From Effrenium voratum (taxonomy: Eukaryota; Sar; Dinophyceae; Suessiales; Symbiodiniaceae), in NCBI GenBank assembly GCA_963377175.1, contig CAUJNA010001001.1:147050-211049 (forward strand): a stretch of 64,000 nucleotides of DNA. The letters run 5' to 3'. The stretch's first letter is position 1. Every line of letters starts with the position of its first letter. Positions 12,301-22,500 of this stretch are shown piece by piece. Position numbers and translations under genes: made by a program. The notes below the pieces were generated by a model. That model searched no databases. It was not told the origin of the DNA and was given only the letters and a program-made list of their open reading frames with translations.

Positions 12301-14180
12301 GTTTTCTGTTTCTCTTTGTTATCGTTGTAGTCTTTGTTCTCTCTGGTCTCTTTGTTTTGTTTGTTTTGTTGTTTGTTGTGTTTAGTTTGTTTGCTTGCTT
12401 ACTTGCCTTTTTGCTGAGTTGTTTTTCTGTGCATGCTTTCATTTTCGCTTGTTTGCTAGGTTAGGTTAGGGTAGGTTAGGATAGGTTTGGCTTGGTTTGG
12501 CCTGTTTGCGTTGGCTTCGTTTGTTTGTTGACCCATGACCAAAGGGGCCCCGTTGCCCGTTGCTTTGACCGAGCTCAGCGGACGAAACGTGTCCGCCATT
12601 GTTTGTTTGTTTTCGGGTCTTGGTCTGTTTCGTCCTCGCCATATGGATGTCCTTTTTTGAGGCACCTTTTTTGGATCTCCCCGCATGTGGGATTGACTCA
12701 CTGCATAGCTTGCTCGTGGGTAGGCTGGACCTCATGGAACGACCCAATGTATTTGCCCCACGGAACGACCTGATTATTTGCAATTTCTTCGGTATAGAGT
12801 ACAACTGCCATCGGGCTTTTGGAATGTTCTTTGCCAAGTTCCTGGCAGATTTTCTTTGTCTGGGAAATGGATGGAGCCTCTCGCACAGCTCTCAAACCTG
12901 AGGCTTCTTTCCGGCCTGGTTTGATAGGGTCCCTCAAAGGATACATTGGGGACAGTCAACAAATCAGTTTTGCCATCTGGTTCAAATCCCCGTGAAAAGA
13001 AGCAGCTCGATTTGGGGTTCCATGTTCACTTGCAGGGGAGTAATTGCGTCCATTGATCAGGGACCCAGATAAGGCAAACTAAGCCGGGAGGGTGAGAAAC
13101 GTATCACGGCGCTCCACGAGGGCGGTGCGCTGCAATGCGCGGCGCGGAGGCCCAGGGTCAGGTTCCATGAGTCGAGGGTTGAGACAAACGGAGAAGAACT
13201 TATGGGTTTTGCTTTGGTTTCCCTTTAAGCGAATCTTGGTTTCAACTTTGGTTTTGTCGTTCTTCGGTTTTCCTTTGGGTTTCAATTGGGTTTCCTTTGG
13301 TTGTCCTTTCGGTTTCGTTGGAGGTTTTTCCAGTGTTTCCCCTCGGTTTCCCTTTGGCTTTCCTTTGGTTTCCCTCCCTGAAAAAGCAAAGCTTTACTTT
13401 ATGTTGAGCCATTTCAAGCATCGCTTTTTGGGCTATTGTGGGGTGACCTTGCTCTTGGAGGGTGGTTTCTTTGGGCGAGAAGCACCACGACCAACACCTT
13501 TCAAGGCGGTGGTCAGTTCGCATCCTTGCGACCTGATACCTAGTATATATATATATATGTATACATATATATGCATGTGTATATATATATATCTACTAGA
13601 ATGGCATTTCGCACATTTTTTATTTTTCTAGGTTTCTGCCTCCCTGCATCCAGTTGCCCAGCCAGCCCAGCCCGTCTGGCTTCAGCAAGCACATCCACCA
13701 CGAGATCTTTGCACGCAGCGCCAGACCCTTGGCTGGTCAGCCTGCCAATTGTTGTGCCCCGAAGGGTTTGAGCAGCACGGTGAAGGGTGAAGGGTGCGGT
13801 CTTGCAACATCTTCATCCCCACTTAGCCGCCCAATGCTGTAGGCGAAGATGCCGCGCCCCTTCCTCCAGAAGTAGCCTTTGCGAAGAAGCAGTTTGAGGC
13901 GGGCGGCCCGTACGCCTTCTTTGTTGGGTCACGCAACCCGTCATGGCTTGGCCAGCTAAGATCCTGGATTCTGTTGTCAGTCAGTGAAAGGCATGCCTTG
14001 GCTTATCAGTGCTCGATCTTTTTGCGCCCCCTTCCTTCATTTCTTTTGCAGTCAGGGCGCCATGGCTGAGTCATCTGATGCCGGCAGTGTCAGAGAAGCC
14101 TTGAACCAAGCTACTGAGAGCTTGGACACCACGGGGCGGTCCCAGCGGCCCCTTCAGCTGCAACGGAGGCTTCAGCAACT
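12301..14180. other. Host sequence without a clear gene; exon candidate near 13,630-13,760
   Basis: The first part is a T/G-rich simple sequence with TAGGTTAGG words. At 13,200-13,380 there are repeated GGTTTCCTTTGG words, and an AT microsatellite lies at 13,543-13,595. A GC-rich island at about 13,630-13,760 follows a TTCTAG acceptor-like site and could be an exon (frame with SGFSKHIHHEIFARSARPL). Nothing is recognised in it. Confidence 0.3.
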
Positions 14181-14410
14181 GTGGGGCAGGACAGCCAGGA
14201 CCACCTGCAGCTAGTCGCTGAGGCGCTCGCAGCCATGCTGGGAGAAAACTGCCGCCTGAACGCCCAGGCATTGCTCCAGAAGTATGCCATCGCGCTGCCA
14301 CAAGCGCCCCCGGTGTTTCGCATGCGCTATGACACGGGGCGCAGCTTCAGCTGGGCCATGGCTGGATTCAACTTGATCACATCCAGCAACATTCCTGCAG
14401 GGGTCAAGAC
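14181..14410 (+). CDS. Candidate exon(s), possibly of the downstream kinase gene; function unknown
   Basis: The frame is GC-biased at third positions, unlike the flanking non-coding sequence, and encodes DHLQLVAEALAAMLGENCRL and a segment with FRMRYDTGRSFSWAMAGFNL. No family was recognised. It is on the same strand and about 200 bp upstream of a certain kinase exon, so it may be an upstream part of that gene. Exact borders are unknown. Confidence 0.35.
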
Positions 14411-14617
14411 CCCGCAGAGTGCCGCGGAGATCTGCGCAGGCGAGGCATGTTCAAATCACGTTTTGTCATAGATGTGAAGTGGTAGTATTGAAAGGTTCTC
14501 GCTCTGAAGTAACTATCTTGTGCTTTCAGCCAGCAAACATGAGTGGTTAGCCAAAGAAGCCCCTTGCAGTCCTGACGCTCTCTGACGGCGCCCTGGTGGA
14601 GCAAGGACTGCTGCCAG

Positions 14618-14838
14618 CTGAAGATTGCTGACTTTGGCATGGCCAAGTACATGGGGCGCGAGAATGGTGTCTCGTCTCCCCGCTTCTCAGAATACGGCAC
14701 TTTTCCTTACCGACCCCCAGAACTGTGGGATGCATCGGAAAAGGAAGTTCAGGCACACTTGGCTCCAGCCGTTGACTTGTGGGCATGCGGGTGCGTGATG
14801 TGTGAATGCACTGCGGCAAAAGTGCTGATGAGGCCATT
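14618..14838 (+). CDS. Protein kinase, exon with DFG, activation loop and subdomain IX
   Basis: After a CTGCCAG acceptor the frame reads LKIADFGMAKYMG, the subdomain VII DFG motif that binds the magnesium ions. It continues through an activation segment to GTFPYRPPELWD (subdomain VIII, PPE in place of APE) and then VDLWACGCVMCE, the subdomain IX D-x-W-x-x-G helix. This is the C-lobe of a Ser/Thr-type kinase. The PPE variant and GxxxYRPPE wording recall CDK/MAPK-like (CMGC) kinases, but that is inference. The glycine loop, catalytic lysine and HRD motif were not found, so upstream exons are missing or undetected. The 3' boundary is estimated. Confidence 0.75.
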
Positions 14839-14871
14839 GGACCACGCAGCGCTCAGCGGCAACGGTGCCAA

Positions 14872-15010
14872 GCTTGGCCGGAGATCAGCAGCAGCTGCAT
14901 CACCGATCGGCATTCATCCAAAGCCGCCCGCCTGTGGCAAGCTCGACTATGGAGAGCTGGAGAATGGAGGGCTGTCATCTTGGCTGCTTGCGACCCAAAC
15001 CCAAAGAAGA
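14872..15010 (+). CDS. Protein kinase, C-lobe end exon (subdomain XI)
   Basis: In this frame a Trp-Pro-rich segment is followed by WRAVILAACDPNPKK, matching the kinase subdomain XI pattern (L-x-x-C-L-x-x-DP-x-x-R), with the expected Arg completed across the splice. The 3' end is a canonical donor: AAGA followed by GTAAGTGG at 15,011. The 5' border is less certain. Together with the exon at 14,618 it supports a genuine intron-containing host kinase gene on the plus strand. Confidence 0.55.
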
Positions 15011-15939
15011 GTAAGTGGTGAGAGACTGCTTGGTCATCGTGAGGCGTTGCTCACAACGTCAGCATGTAGAGCATTTGGGTTTCACAGCTGGAGCCATTGA
15101 GCGGGCAAATGCAAGCTGCTCCAGCGGTTCCAGCTGTTTGCAGCACGAGTGCTGCAGGGGAGCACCGGGGAAAACAAAAAATGCGCTCAGAGAGCATTCG
15201 TTGTGAGCGCATTTTCCCGCAGAGCAGCTTCTATCTCCGACCTTGCTCGCCCAGGCGTGGCCCGTTGATGATCCTGTCGCGCCAGCAGCGCGAGCAAAAC
15301 ACGTGCTGCGGCCAGGGCCGGCGCTGGAGTGGGCGCGCAAGCCCCAAAATATAGCCACACCCCTTTATATTTTTCGGGACCAGTGAATTGCCACTCCAGT
15401 ATATATATATATATATATATGCAAGCCCTTGCAAGGCTTCCCCTTAAAGATCACACACCCCTTTTGAGCTTCAGCCAAAACCTGGCTGGACTCCCGCCCA
15501 CAAATCGTAAATTCGCGTGACCGAGGTTTCTATCCTTTACGTTGGCTTGGGCAGAAGCGTACATCATTCCCTATAAACCATTTCCTATAAGCCGTTTTCC
15601 TTTGGTTTGCTTTAAGGGGATCCTAGGTTCATTCCCAACACCCGGAAGGTCATTCCCTACCTATCGCACCAAGGTACATCTGTAGGTTGTTCTTTAGGGA
15701 AATAGCCCCTTTGTGTCATGCCCATCCTCGTCGGCCAACATTCGCAACTTCCCGGTCCAAACGGGTTGTCTCGGGGAACGAAATGGAAGTGGTTGTCATG
15801 GATCCGAACATTTGGGTCCTGCTAGAACAATTTAAGGAAGACAAGCCAATTGGGCCTGTTTTTTTTGGGGGGCGCGTTTTCCCCAGATAGCTGAAAGCTA
15901 TAGGGGTTCTAACTTCTAAAAAGAGGGGAAAGTGATTTG
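15011..15939. other. Host non-coding sequence
   Basis: Downstream of the kinase donor site at 15,011. A GC-rich island at 15,060-15,350 may hold another exon but no protein family was recognised. A (TA)n tract lies at about 15,400-15,420. Confidence 0.3.
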
Positions 15940-16545
15940 CGAGATTGATGGGCTGGTGCTAGGGGGCGTGCAGTTTGGGGTGCTGGTGTAGGTGTTGATT
16001 GGGGCGTTTGAGGTGCTGATGGCAGTGCGGGCGCATCTTTTCAAGATTGGCGGTGGGGTGCTAGGGGGCATGCAGTTTGGGGTGCTTGTGCAGGTGCTGT
16101 TTTGGGGGTGACGGTGCGCGCGCATTTTGCATCTTGACGGTAACCGCAGGGGGGAATGCAGTTTGGGGTGCTCTGATGGTGCTGTGGGACGCAGTTTGTG
16201 GGGAGCTGTTTGAGGTGCTGGTGACGGTGCTCTCGCGCGCGGGCGCATTTGCGCGACATTGACGCTCGGGTGCTATCGGGCGTGCAGGTGACGGAGCAGG
16301 CGCATGTTTGCATCTTGACGGTAGGGTGCAAGGGGGCATGCAGCTTAGGTGGTGGTTTGAGATTCTGTTTGGGGTGCTGGTTGATTTTCGCAAGATTGAC
16401 GGCTGGGTGTCTTGGCGGGGGCTGTTTGGGGTGCTCTTCAGGGTGATGGTGCGGGTGCATGTTTGCTCCATTGACGGCCGGGTTTTGCTTGGGGCGTTCT
16501 TCGGGGGGGGGGGGGCTCTTGGAGGTGCTGGTGCGCAAGCGCTGC
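15940..16545. repeat. Degenerate tandem repeat, about 60-100 bp units
   Basis: Blocks such as GGGGCATGCAGTTTGGGGTGCT and GGTGACGGTGC, GCGCATTTTGCATC and TTGACGG recur at least six times with drift. The strong purine bias gives a long spurious Pro/His/Thr frame on the minus strand. Confidence 0.65.
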
Positions 16546-17569
16546 TATCCGGGGTCTATGCTGGTGCAATATTTTTTGGGGTTTTAAAGGGACAATAAAA
16601 GGACACCGTTGCCATTTTGAGGGTCCCCTAGAAAACGACACACCCAACTTTTCGAGCTTTGAGGTTTGGGCAAAGACTCGCCGGCCAGGGTGTGTTAACT
16701 CTTGAAGCCACCAAGCCGAACCTCTATTATATACTCCTATGAGCAGGTTTGGTGTTAAAGTCCCCCCCCCCAACCTCTCACTTGTAGCTATTTAGGCCTT
16801 TTTCGTACCCAAAAGATATGCGCAGGCCAAAACCTCCAGCCCAAACTGGGCCCAAACCCCTCGGCTCTGCGTCCTTGGGGTTTCTCGTTTGAACCAAAAG
16901 ACGGCTTGTTCAAAAAGAGACGCACAACCATGTGGTTGCTGGAACACTACGTGGTTCCCCCAAGACCCACATCCCAAAGCTCAGGTGCTCCCTACTTTGC
17001 GGCGGCCTCACCCTGGCGCTGGCCGGCTATGCGTGCCTGGAGCCGGCGCGAGTCGTTCTTTCCTCGCGCCGGGGGGTTGGGAGGTTGGGAGGGGTCAGGC
17101 AGCGAGGGAAAAAACGTCGAAACTTCCTGGGCGTGGCTTTTTTGAGGATGGGAACTAAGAGGAACCTGGGTCTATCCATAAAGGGGCGAGCCGGGCAACA
17201 AAAGCTCAACAAATTTCGCCCAAACCAGGGGACAAGCCCAGATGTCTACGATGTCCTGGGGAAGCAAGTAATTTTGGCTAACATGGGTGGGTCTTTTTTG
17301 GAGTTGGTCCCCCTTTTTTTGGGTTGAAAGGGAAACCAAGGACCACCACCAATTTGGGGTCCCCTATTTTAAGACACGCCCGTATACTCACTCCCCGAGC
17401 TCCTGAACTTCATACGTTTTGAGACGCCCGTTGAAATGGGAAGAACATCTTCGGATTTGTTTGGCCAACCCACTCGGGAAGTGAATACATATATATATAT
17501 ATATATAAACTTTATATATATATATATATATATATAAGAGCCTCCGGCTCAGTCCGCCGACCCTCCCCC
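16546..17569. other. Host non-coding sequence left of the viral insertion
   Basis: Contains a partial MITE copy (16,571-16,648) and a full copy (17,285-17,381). A GC-rich island near 16,990-17,110 could hide an exon, but no domain is recognisable. An AT microsatellite (17,487-17,536) and then C-rich tracts lead to the element border. Confidence 0.3.
17285..17381 (+). mobile_element. MITE-like element, 97 bp
   Basis: Starts GGGTGGGTCTT and ends AAGACACGCCC, the same near-perfect inverted ends as the copy at 4,473, with AAGGGAAACC and TTTGGGGTCCCCT inside. It lies 200 bp left of the viral element. Confidence 0.6.
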
Positions 17570-17582
17570 CCCCTCCCCCCCC
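17570..17582. repeat. Possible left target-site duplication (low complexity)
   Basis: CCCCTCCCCCCCC just outside the left TIR, identical to 39,382-39,394 just outside the right TIR in direct orientation. Because the surroundings are C-rich, the true duplication length (Polintons usually make about 6 bp) cannot be fixed, and a chance match is possible. One T (17,583) separates it from the TIR. Confidence 0.4.
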
Positions 17583-17583
17583 T

Positions 17584-17834
17584 AAAAAATAGAAGAAGTA
17601 GGGGGCCTGGGGGGAAGTCTGTTGAGGGTTGCCTGTTATGGTTTTTATGTTCATCTCAAATCTATGTTCCCCCTTATTCGTTTTGAAAAGAGGGTTTTTA
17701 GGGAGCTTATTTATCGTTTTCGTTAAGGTAATCATTTGGGTAAATTGTCGCCTTGTTCATTGTTGGGCTAGGGGCAAACATTTTTTCATTTGAAAGAGGT
17801 AGCCCTTTTAGTAGTTATCAAGTTCTGGGGTGTT
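17584..17834. repeat. Left terminal inverted repeat of the PLV
   Basis: The 251 bp from AAAAAATAGAAG inward are the reverse complement of 39,131-39,381. The outer 160 bp (17,584-17,743) show no difference to my reading. The inner 90 bp carry several substitutions and small indels, a sharp change in identity. TIRs are where protein-primed replication starts and where an rve integrase acts. Confidence 0.9.
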
Positions 17835-17943
17835 GGCGGTGCATTTGTTTTGTTAGTATGTTTCTCATTAATTTTCATTTATAGGTTAAACGTTCAGTAT
17901 AATTATAACATATAAGATTTTACATGTTATTATTATAGTATGA

Positions 17944-18201
17944 TTATAATCCCAATACAGGATAATAATTTAATTGATTTGTCTTACTTCTTTCATACAC
18001 CATTTTAAAAATAATATTAATATCTCTCACTGTATTTTGAACATTAAACTTTTTACTTTCAATAAATAATTTGATATTTTCTTTAACATCTTCTCCTTTC
18101 TCTTGACTATAACCCAACATCCATAATATATCATCAATCATGTCATATTTTCTTACTGATTTTGAGAAATGCTCTAACATAACTATGAGGTGGTATTTCA
18201 T
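17944..18201 (-). CDS. Hypothetical protein, 85 aa
   Basis: Outermost left gene of the element, just inside the TIR. It is a small helical-looking protein with no cysteines and no recognised domain; it starts MKYHLIVMLEHFSK and ends in a Tyr/Pro segment. Only 45 bp separate it from the upstream 72-aa gene on the same strand, so both are probably transcribed from the motif-bearing promoter near 18,500. AT-rich codon use matches the other element genes. Function unknown. Confidence 0.55.
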   Translation of the reverse strand: MKYHLIVMLEHFSKSVRKYDMIDDILWMLGYSQEKGEDVKENIKLFIESKKFNVQNTVRDINIIFKMVYERSKTNQLNYYPVLGL

Positions 18202-18246
18202 ACACAGTTAAAAATATCAAAATGTCATCTTCAACATTTCTTTCAT

Positions 18247-18465
18247 CTATTTTTTTAATCTCCAAAAATTTTCTATCATATTTTGATATCGTCTCCATCT
18301 TCTACAAGTTCTACATACATCTTCTTCACTCAGAGCATAATCAGTAATATTATTTACTATTCCATTAGGTAAATTCAATTTGTATAATTCCATATTTTCT
18401 TTTTTGAAGTGGCAACAATCATAGCATTTCTTATTAATATAACTGTTGATTTCATCATAGTTCAT
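18247..18465 (-). CDS. Small Cys-rich protein, 72 aa, with F-box-like segment
   Basis: Contains CYDCCHF near residue 14 and CRTCRRW near residue 52, a spacing that could bind one zinc ion. Between them LPNGIVNNITDY resembles the start of an F-box-like LPxxIxxxI motif, also seen in the proteins at 34,340 and 38,233. The promoter has the 15-nt element AAAACTACTTAAAGA on the minus strand (18,494-18,508), 43 nt before the start, and a CATATTAAG box next to the ATG. The region from this start codon back to 18,562 is a near copy of the promoter of the 174-aa gene at the other end. Function unknown; a host-interaction role is a guess. Confidence 0.6.
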   Translation of the reverse strand: MNYDEINSYINKKCYDCCHFKKENMELYKLNLPNGIVNNITDYALSEEDVCRTCRRWRRYQNMIENFWRLKK

Positions 18466-18562
18466 TTTTCTCTTAATATGTTATGCTATTTTTTCTTTAA
18501 GTAGTTTTGACTAGGGGGTTGCTGGTCAGCTGGTCTGGGTTTCAGGTTTAATTTAAATGTCT
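18462..18562. repeat. Subterminal inverted repeat, left copy
   Basis: About 100 bp, reverse complement of 38,138-38,236 with only a few differences. It spans the start codon, the TATATTAAG-type box, the 15-nt promoter motif and an upstream block with GGTCTGGGTTTCAGG. It lies inside the TIRs and is separate from them. Confidence 0.85.
18494..18508 (-). promoter_or_regulatory. Conserved PLV promoter motif (gene at 18,465)
   Basis: AAAACTACTTAAAGA on the minus strand, 43 nt upstream of the start. Identical motifs precede four other genes of the element. Confidence 0.75.
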
Positions 18563-18687
18563 GTGTGAGCCAGACCTTGCTGTGCGAGCCAGACCTTACT
18601 GTGTGAGCCAAACCTTGCTGTGTGAGCCTGACTGTGTTGTGTGAGCCTGACTGTGTTGTGTGAGCCAGACCTTGTTACTTGAGCCAT
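18561..18687. repeat. 19-bp tandem array
   Basis: About six and a half copies of CTGTGTGAGCCAGACCTTG with point changes, directly abutting the left subterminal inverted repeat. No counterpart is seen at the right end of the element. Confidence 0.85.
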
Positions 18688-18690
18688 TCC

Positions 18691-18885
18691 TCCCCTTAAT
18701 TGGGGAGTTCTCCCCTTAATTGGGGAGTTCGCCCCCCCTTAATTGGGGAGTTCGCCCCCCTTAATTGGGGAGTTCGCCCCCCTTAATTGGGGAGTTCGCC
18801 CCCCTTAATTGGGGAGTTCGCCCCCCTTAATTGGGGAGTTCGCCCCCCTTAATTGGGGAGTTCGCCCCCCTTAATTGGGGAGTTT
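18691..18885. repeat. 22-bp tandem array with CCCC/GGGG hairpin units
   Basis: Nine copies of TTAATTGGGGAG plus TTCGCCCCCC, the first spaced 20 bp and the rest 22-23 bp. Each unit can pair CCCC with GGGG around TTAATT, and both strands carry regular G-runs, so G-quadruplex or i-motif structure is possible. The last copy runs into the truncated methyltransferase frame and supplies its stop codon. There are no variable spacers, so it is not a CRISPR array. Confidence 0.9.
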
Positions 18886-18984
18886 ACCCACCGTTTTCAA
18901 ATCCAATGATATAACATTATAACCGAGCGACTTTGCTACTTTACCAACTGAAGAAGTACCACTAAATAGTTCTAATAAGTGCAT
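18871..18984 (-). pseudogene. Truncated DNA methyltransferase remnant (N-terminal 37 codons)
   Basis: An ATG frame on the minus strand reads ELFSGTSSVGKVAKSLGY followed by NVISLDL. This matches the N-terminal S-adenosylmethionine-binding motif I and following helix/strand of site-specific DNA methyltransferases (pattern LF-G-G-S-x-x-K-x-x-x-x-LGY-x-V-x-S-D). The frame ends at TAA contributed by the first unit of the 22-bp array, so the catalytic part is missing. It lies just downstream of the GIY-YIG gene on the same strand, as if once co-transcribed. It suggests the ancestral virus carried a methylase lost by deletion or array expansion. Short length is the main uncertainty. Confidence 0.6.
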
Positions 18985-19004
18985 ATATTATTAGAACTAT
19001 TTAG
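18962..19004. terminator. 16-bp perfect hairpin at the GIY-YIG gene end
   Basis: CTAAATAGTTCTAATA at 18,962-18,977 pairs with 18,989-19,004 around an 11-nt loop. It overlaps the stop codon of the leftward GIY-YIG gene, and the methyltransferase remnant's ATG falls in the loop. A likely transcript-end hairpin. Confidence 0.65.
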
Positions 19005-19561
19005 ATATTAATATTTTCACATACATATCGTTGATGTTTTTCAGTTCTCTCGTGTCTTCTTATATCACATTTCCTGAAAACACCACCACATTCACATTCA
19101 ATAGGTTCTTTTCGTTTTTCCAATATTGTTTCTTTGTTTTGGTGGTAGTGCTCCCTACTTTTATTACATATATGTTCTTTGTTGTTTTCTGCGTATTCCT
19201 TCCTCATATTTTGATAGTGTTCCTTATTGTCTTCCTTCCACTCATTAATTGTTCTACCTACCACACATCTATTCACACAATCATTATTTTGAATGTAATA
19301 ACCTTCTCTTTTCATTAACTGTTCTCTGTTTTCACATGGGTAGTCTTCTAATAATTCAATCTTACAGTTGTCCATTCCATATTCATCAAACAACAAACGA
19401 CAGTTTGTTTTATTATTCCATTGTTCTGCCTTGTTATAATTTTGTCTATGTCTTGCCATTCTTTGGCTCAAGCTTTCACAGGTGCTTCCGATGTAGCACT
19501 TATTATAACCAACATCTGTTATTTTGTAAATCTTTGCGTTTTTATATTTACTGCTATCCAT
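19001..19561 (-). CDS. GIY-YIG endonuclease with C-terminal zinc finger, 186 aa
   Basis: The N-terminal nuclease domain shows IYKIT (residues 11-15) and CYIGST (22-27), followed by the expected Arg at 34, and a later GMDNCKIELLE segment. A charged linker with NNKEH-type repeats follows. The C-terminus has CECGGVFRKCDIRRHERTEKH, a C-x-C...H-x5-H putative zinc-binding tail of a kind common in giant-virus GIY-YIG proteins. Such enzymes cut DNA and often act as homing nucleases; here it could also serve replication or repair. It starts 23 bp after the end of the polymerase gene on the same strand. The second GIY-YIG (30,501) shares the same tail. Confidence 0.85.
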   Translation of the reverse strand: MDSSKYKNAKIYKITDVGYNKCYIGSTCESLSQRMARHRQNYNKAEQWNNKTNCRLLFDEYGMDNCKIELLEDYPCENREQLMKREGYYIQNNDCVNRCVVGRTINEWKEDNKEHYQNMRKEYAENNKEHICNKSREHYHQNKETILEKRKEPIECECGGVFRKCDIRRHERTEKHQRYVCENINI

Positions 19562-19584
19562 TAATAACCTTAGTTATCTTTTCT

Positions 19585-22500
19585 TTAACGCAGTTTATAA
19601 TGTCCATAAGGCAGTGAATTGAAAGCATCAATGTAAAACCTTTTATTTTCATAATTACTGAGTGATTGCTTGACTTGAGACATTGAAAATAATTGATGGT
19701 TGCGACTACGAATAAAATTATATGTTATTTCATGCTTTTTGTTTTGAAATAATGCTTCGTGGTAGTTTTGGTAAGTCAGTTCTTTCTTCACCTTGTGTTT
19801 CACTACACCTTTTGATTTCTTTTGTTCTTCTTCTTCACCGTGTATTGTAAAAGCATACGATTTGGGCTTTAACCCTATGAATTGTGTTATTGTTTGACCG
19901 TTGCACTCATCCTTGAAATAACCGAGTTTTTTCTTATTTGTTTTGTCATGGCAGGGGTGTTCAGGTGGATAATCGCTAAAGTCCATATATTGGTTTAATT
20001 CTTTGAAGTCCTTGTAGATGTCCTCAGTGAATGTTTGAATTACATAACTGTCAGTATCAGTATAAACCAGTTTGATGTTTTCATTGTATTTCTTCTTAAG
20101 AACATCATAGTAGAACTGATACATATGTAATTTACTGATGTCAAGGATTGTCATTCCTAAGAAAATCGGTTTGTCCAGTTTCAGCTTCGCTTTAGTTTTT
20201 TCAACTCCTACAAGGTTTTCATTAATAATAAATCTATTTTTGAATGTTGGATTATTAACACATTTTTCGTATCTAACTTCATTATCAACTAATTCAAAGT
20301 CCATATGATTTCGTTTGTCTTCCATAGTTTTTCCATACACAGAATTATTCATTAATTTGAATAAATCTTTCTCAAAATCGCTTTTGGCTTCTTTCCTTTT
20401 ACCAGTGTTAAAATCAATCCACGGTTTCAACCATGCCCTCTGTTGAAATTTTATTATCCTATGGACTTTTGTCATTTTCATTCCCATTTTCAAATAATAC
20501 TGTAAAGTCTTGATATGAACCACATATTTTTCTTTATCCTTTAGATTTAATATTAACTTACTTGTTTTCTCATCCTTGGGATTTTTACCATCATAATATA
20601 TTTTGTAGACTTGCTTTTGATAATCGGAAAGCATATTCACATTTACATTCATTATTTCAGGCGCTAGTGGATAGTCAGAGTGGAAGTCGTGCAATGTTTC
20701 GGGATATTCCAAATCAACTTCCATAATATAACCGAACTCATCGTTTTCATTCCATTTTTCAACACTGGGCGTTTTCTTTGCCCACTTGATATTTTTTAGC
20801 GGTAATTTCTGGGACATTGCTAAACCATACAAGTTATTAGCATCCAAGTAGCTAATATAATTTGATGGCTTGTTCTCATCATATGCTTCCTCCATATACT
20901 TATTATTTGCCACCGCTAATTTATGACTTACCTGACACATACCACCTCTCATTCCCTTTTCAACCATCTCAAACATTTCTTGGTCATGCAATTGTTCTAT
21001 TTCAACACCAGTTTTTAGAAGCATCGCGTCCCATGCGAAATTTGGCAACGTATAATAATGAGCGGGGTCTAAACCGTAGTATTCCATACACAAGTCTCTA
21101 AAGTTTTCAAATACATCGGTCAGTAGTAAAACATCAGTTCTTAAATACAAGTCGTGATACTGCCCGAGTGTTCTAATCCCGAAGTGCTTCCATACTTTCA
21201 GTGCCCTTTCATAATCTTTATCACTTACATGTTCCTCACTCAATTTACTGTAAAACGCTTCTTTCGGTGGTAAAGCCCTTTCCTTAAATCTTTCAAAATC
21301 ATCAAAGTAGTCATAGGGATAAATACCCTTATCAGTCAATAAATCCAAATCTTCATCGGTTTTAACATACGGGTTTCTAACGCTGTATCTGAAATTGTTC
21401 TTCCAATTCTCACGCTTTTTATCATCCTCATATTTACTCAACCTGACCAACTTATCCAACGAAGACGATAAGAAACTGAAACTGTCCTTGAAACAAAGAT
21501 TTTTAAAACCAAAGGTTATAAACTTTTCGCTGTTCTGAGCGATACATTCTATTTTAGAATTCTTGTTCAGTTCGTGAGCCTTGTTGATGATTAAGTGGGC
21601 ATCATAGTTTTTAAGGTTATGAAGAAACACAGGGATTTTATAATATCTCATACTAAATCGTAGATTGCAGTCCTCGTGGGCGCATCCTCTATACTGCCCC
21701 GTAAAGTGGCAATGGTCCCAACACTTCTTTTCTCCTTCCTCAAATTTGTTTCCACAAATGAAGCAGTTAGTGGCATTATTGAAGTCCTCCCAGTCCTTCT
21801 CGGTTTCAATACGGTCTTTGTCCTCCTTCATTTTCCTCCAAAACTTCCTCTCTGACTTTATTGATTTTCTCAACAAATTTATCCATACAATCCTGACCTC
21901 TATATAAGTAAGGCTCACTACTTCCGGTTATAGCATTGACTACATTAATCATAAAACCACACGGACGATGATTTTGATATGATGTAGTTTTAGCTTTTGC
22001 CGATTTGCTTTTAACATCAATTGGCACAGTTAAACATTCAAAGTCGGCATAGATTACGAATGGAGCTTTAAGTTTCTTGAAATGGTTTTTGAATACTATT
22101 GTTTCACCTGCTTCTGGCATTTCTATTTTTTGACCCTCAACTGCTAGACATCCTTGTTCTTCGTGTTTCTTTAACAAGTTCTTCGGTCTTGAAACCATGT
22201 GAGCAGGTTCTACAGTGATACTTCTTCGCCTTCATCTTGTTAGTCTGACTACTCATTAACTTATCATAATTTTTGATATAAGCGTAATGGGATTTAACAT
22301 CATCAGTCAATTTAATCAAATCGATTTTGTGTTGTGCTTGTGGGTTGTTGCTTCTTTTGTATAATAAAATAGTTTTACTATTCGTATCGGGGTTTATGTA
22401 ATAAACATTGACCGATATGTGTTTGTTCTGTTCTTCAAATAGTTCAATCTCATCATTACCTACTGGAAAGTCAATATTATCCCATTTGATAAATTTGTCA

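Noticed and set aside
11232..12464. Frames of 247-330 codons, some ending in Phe/Leu/Ser-rich tails
   Set aside because: Produced by GT/GTCT and TTCC microsatellites; no non-repetitive coding sequence.
15916..16598. Pro/His/Thr-rich minus-strand frames and their plus-strand partners
   Set aside because: Translations of a degenerate tandem repeat with no domain.
18691..18885. CRISPR-like regular repeats
   Set aside because: The 22-bp units abut with no variable spacers and there are no cas genes; this is a plain tandem array in a eukaryotic viral element.
18890..18960. tRNA-like segment beside the tandem array
   Set aside because: It does not fold as a cloverleaf, and the minus strand translates cleanly as a methyltransferase N-terminus.
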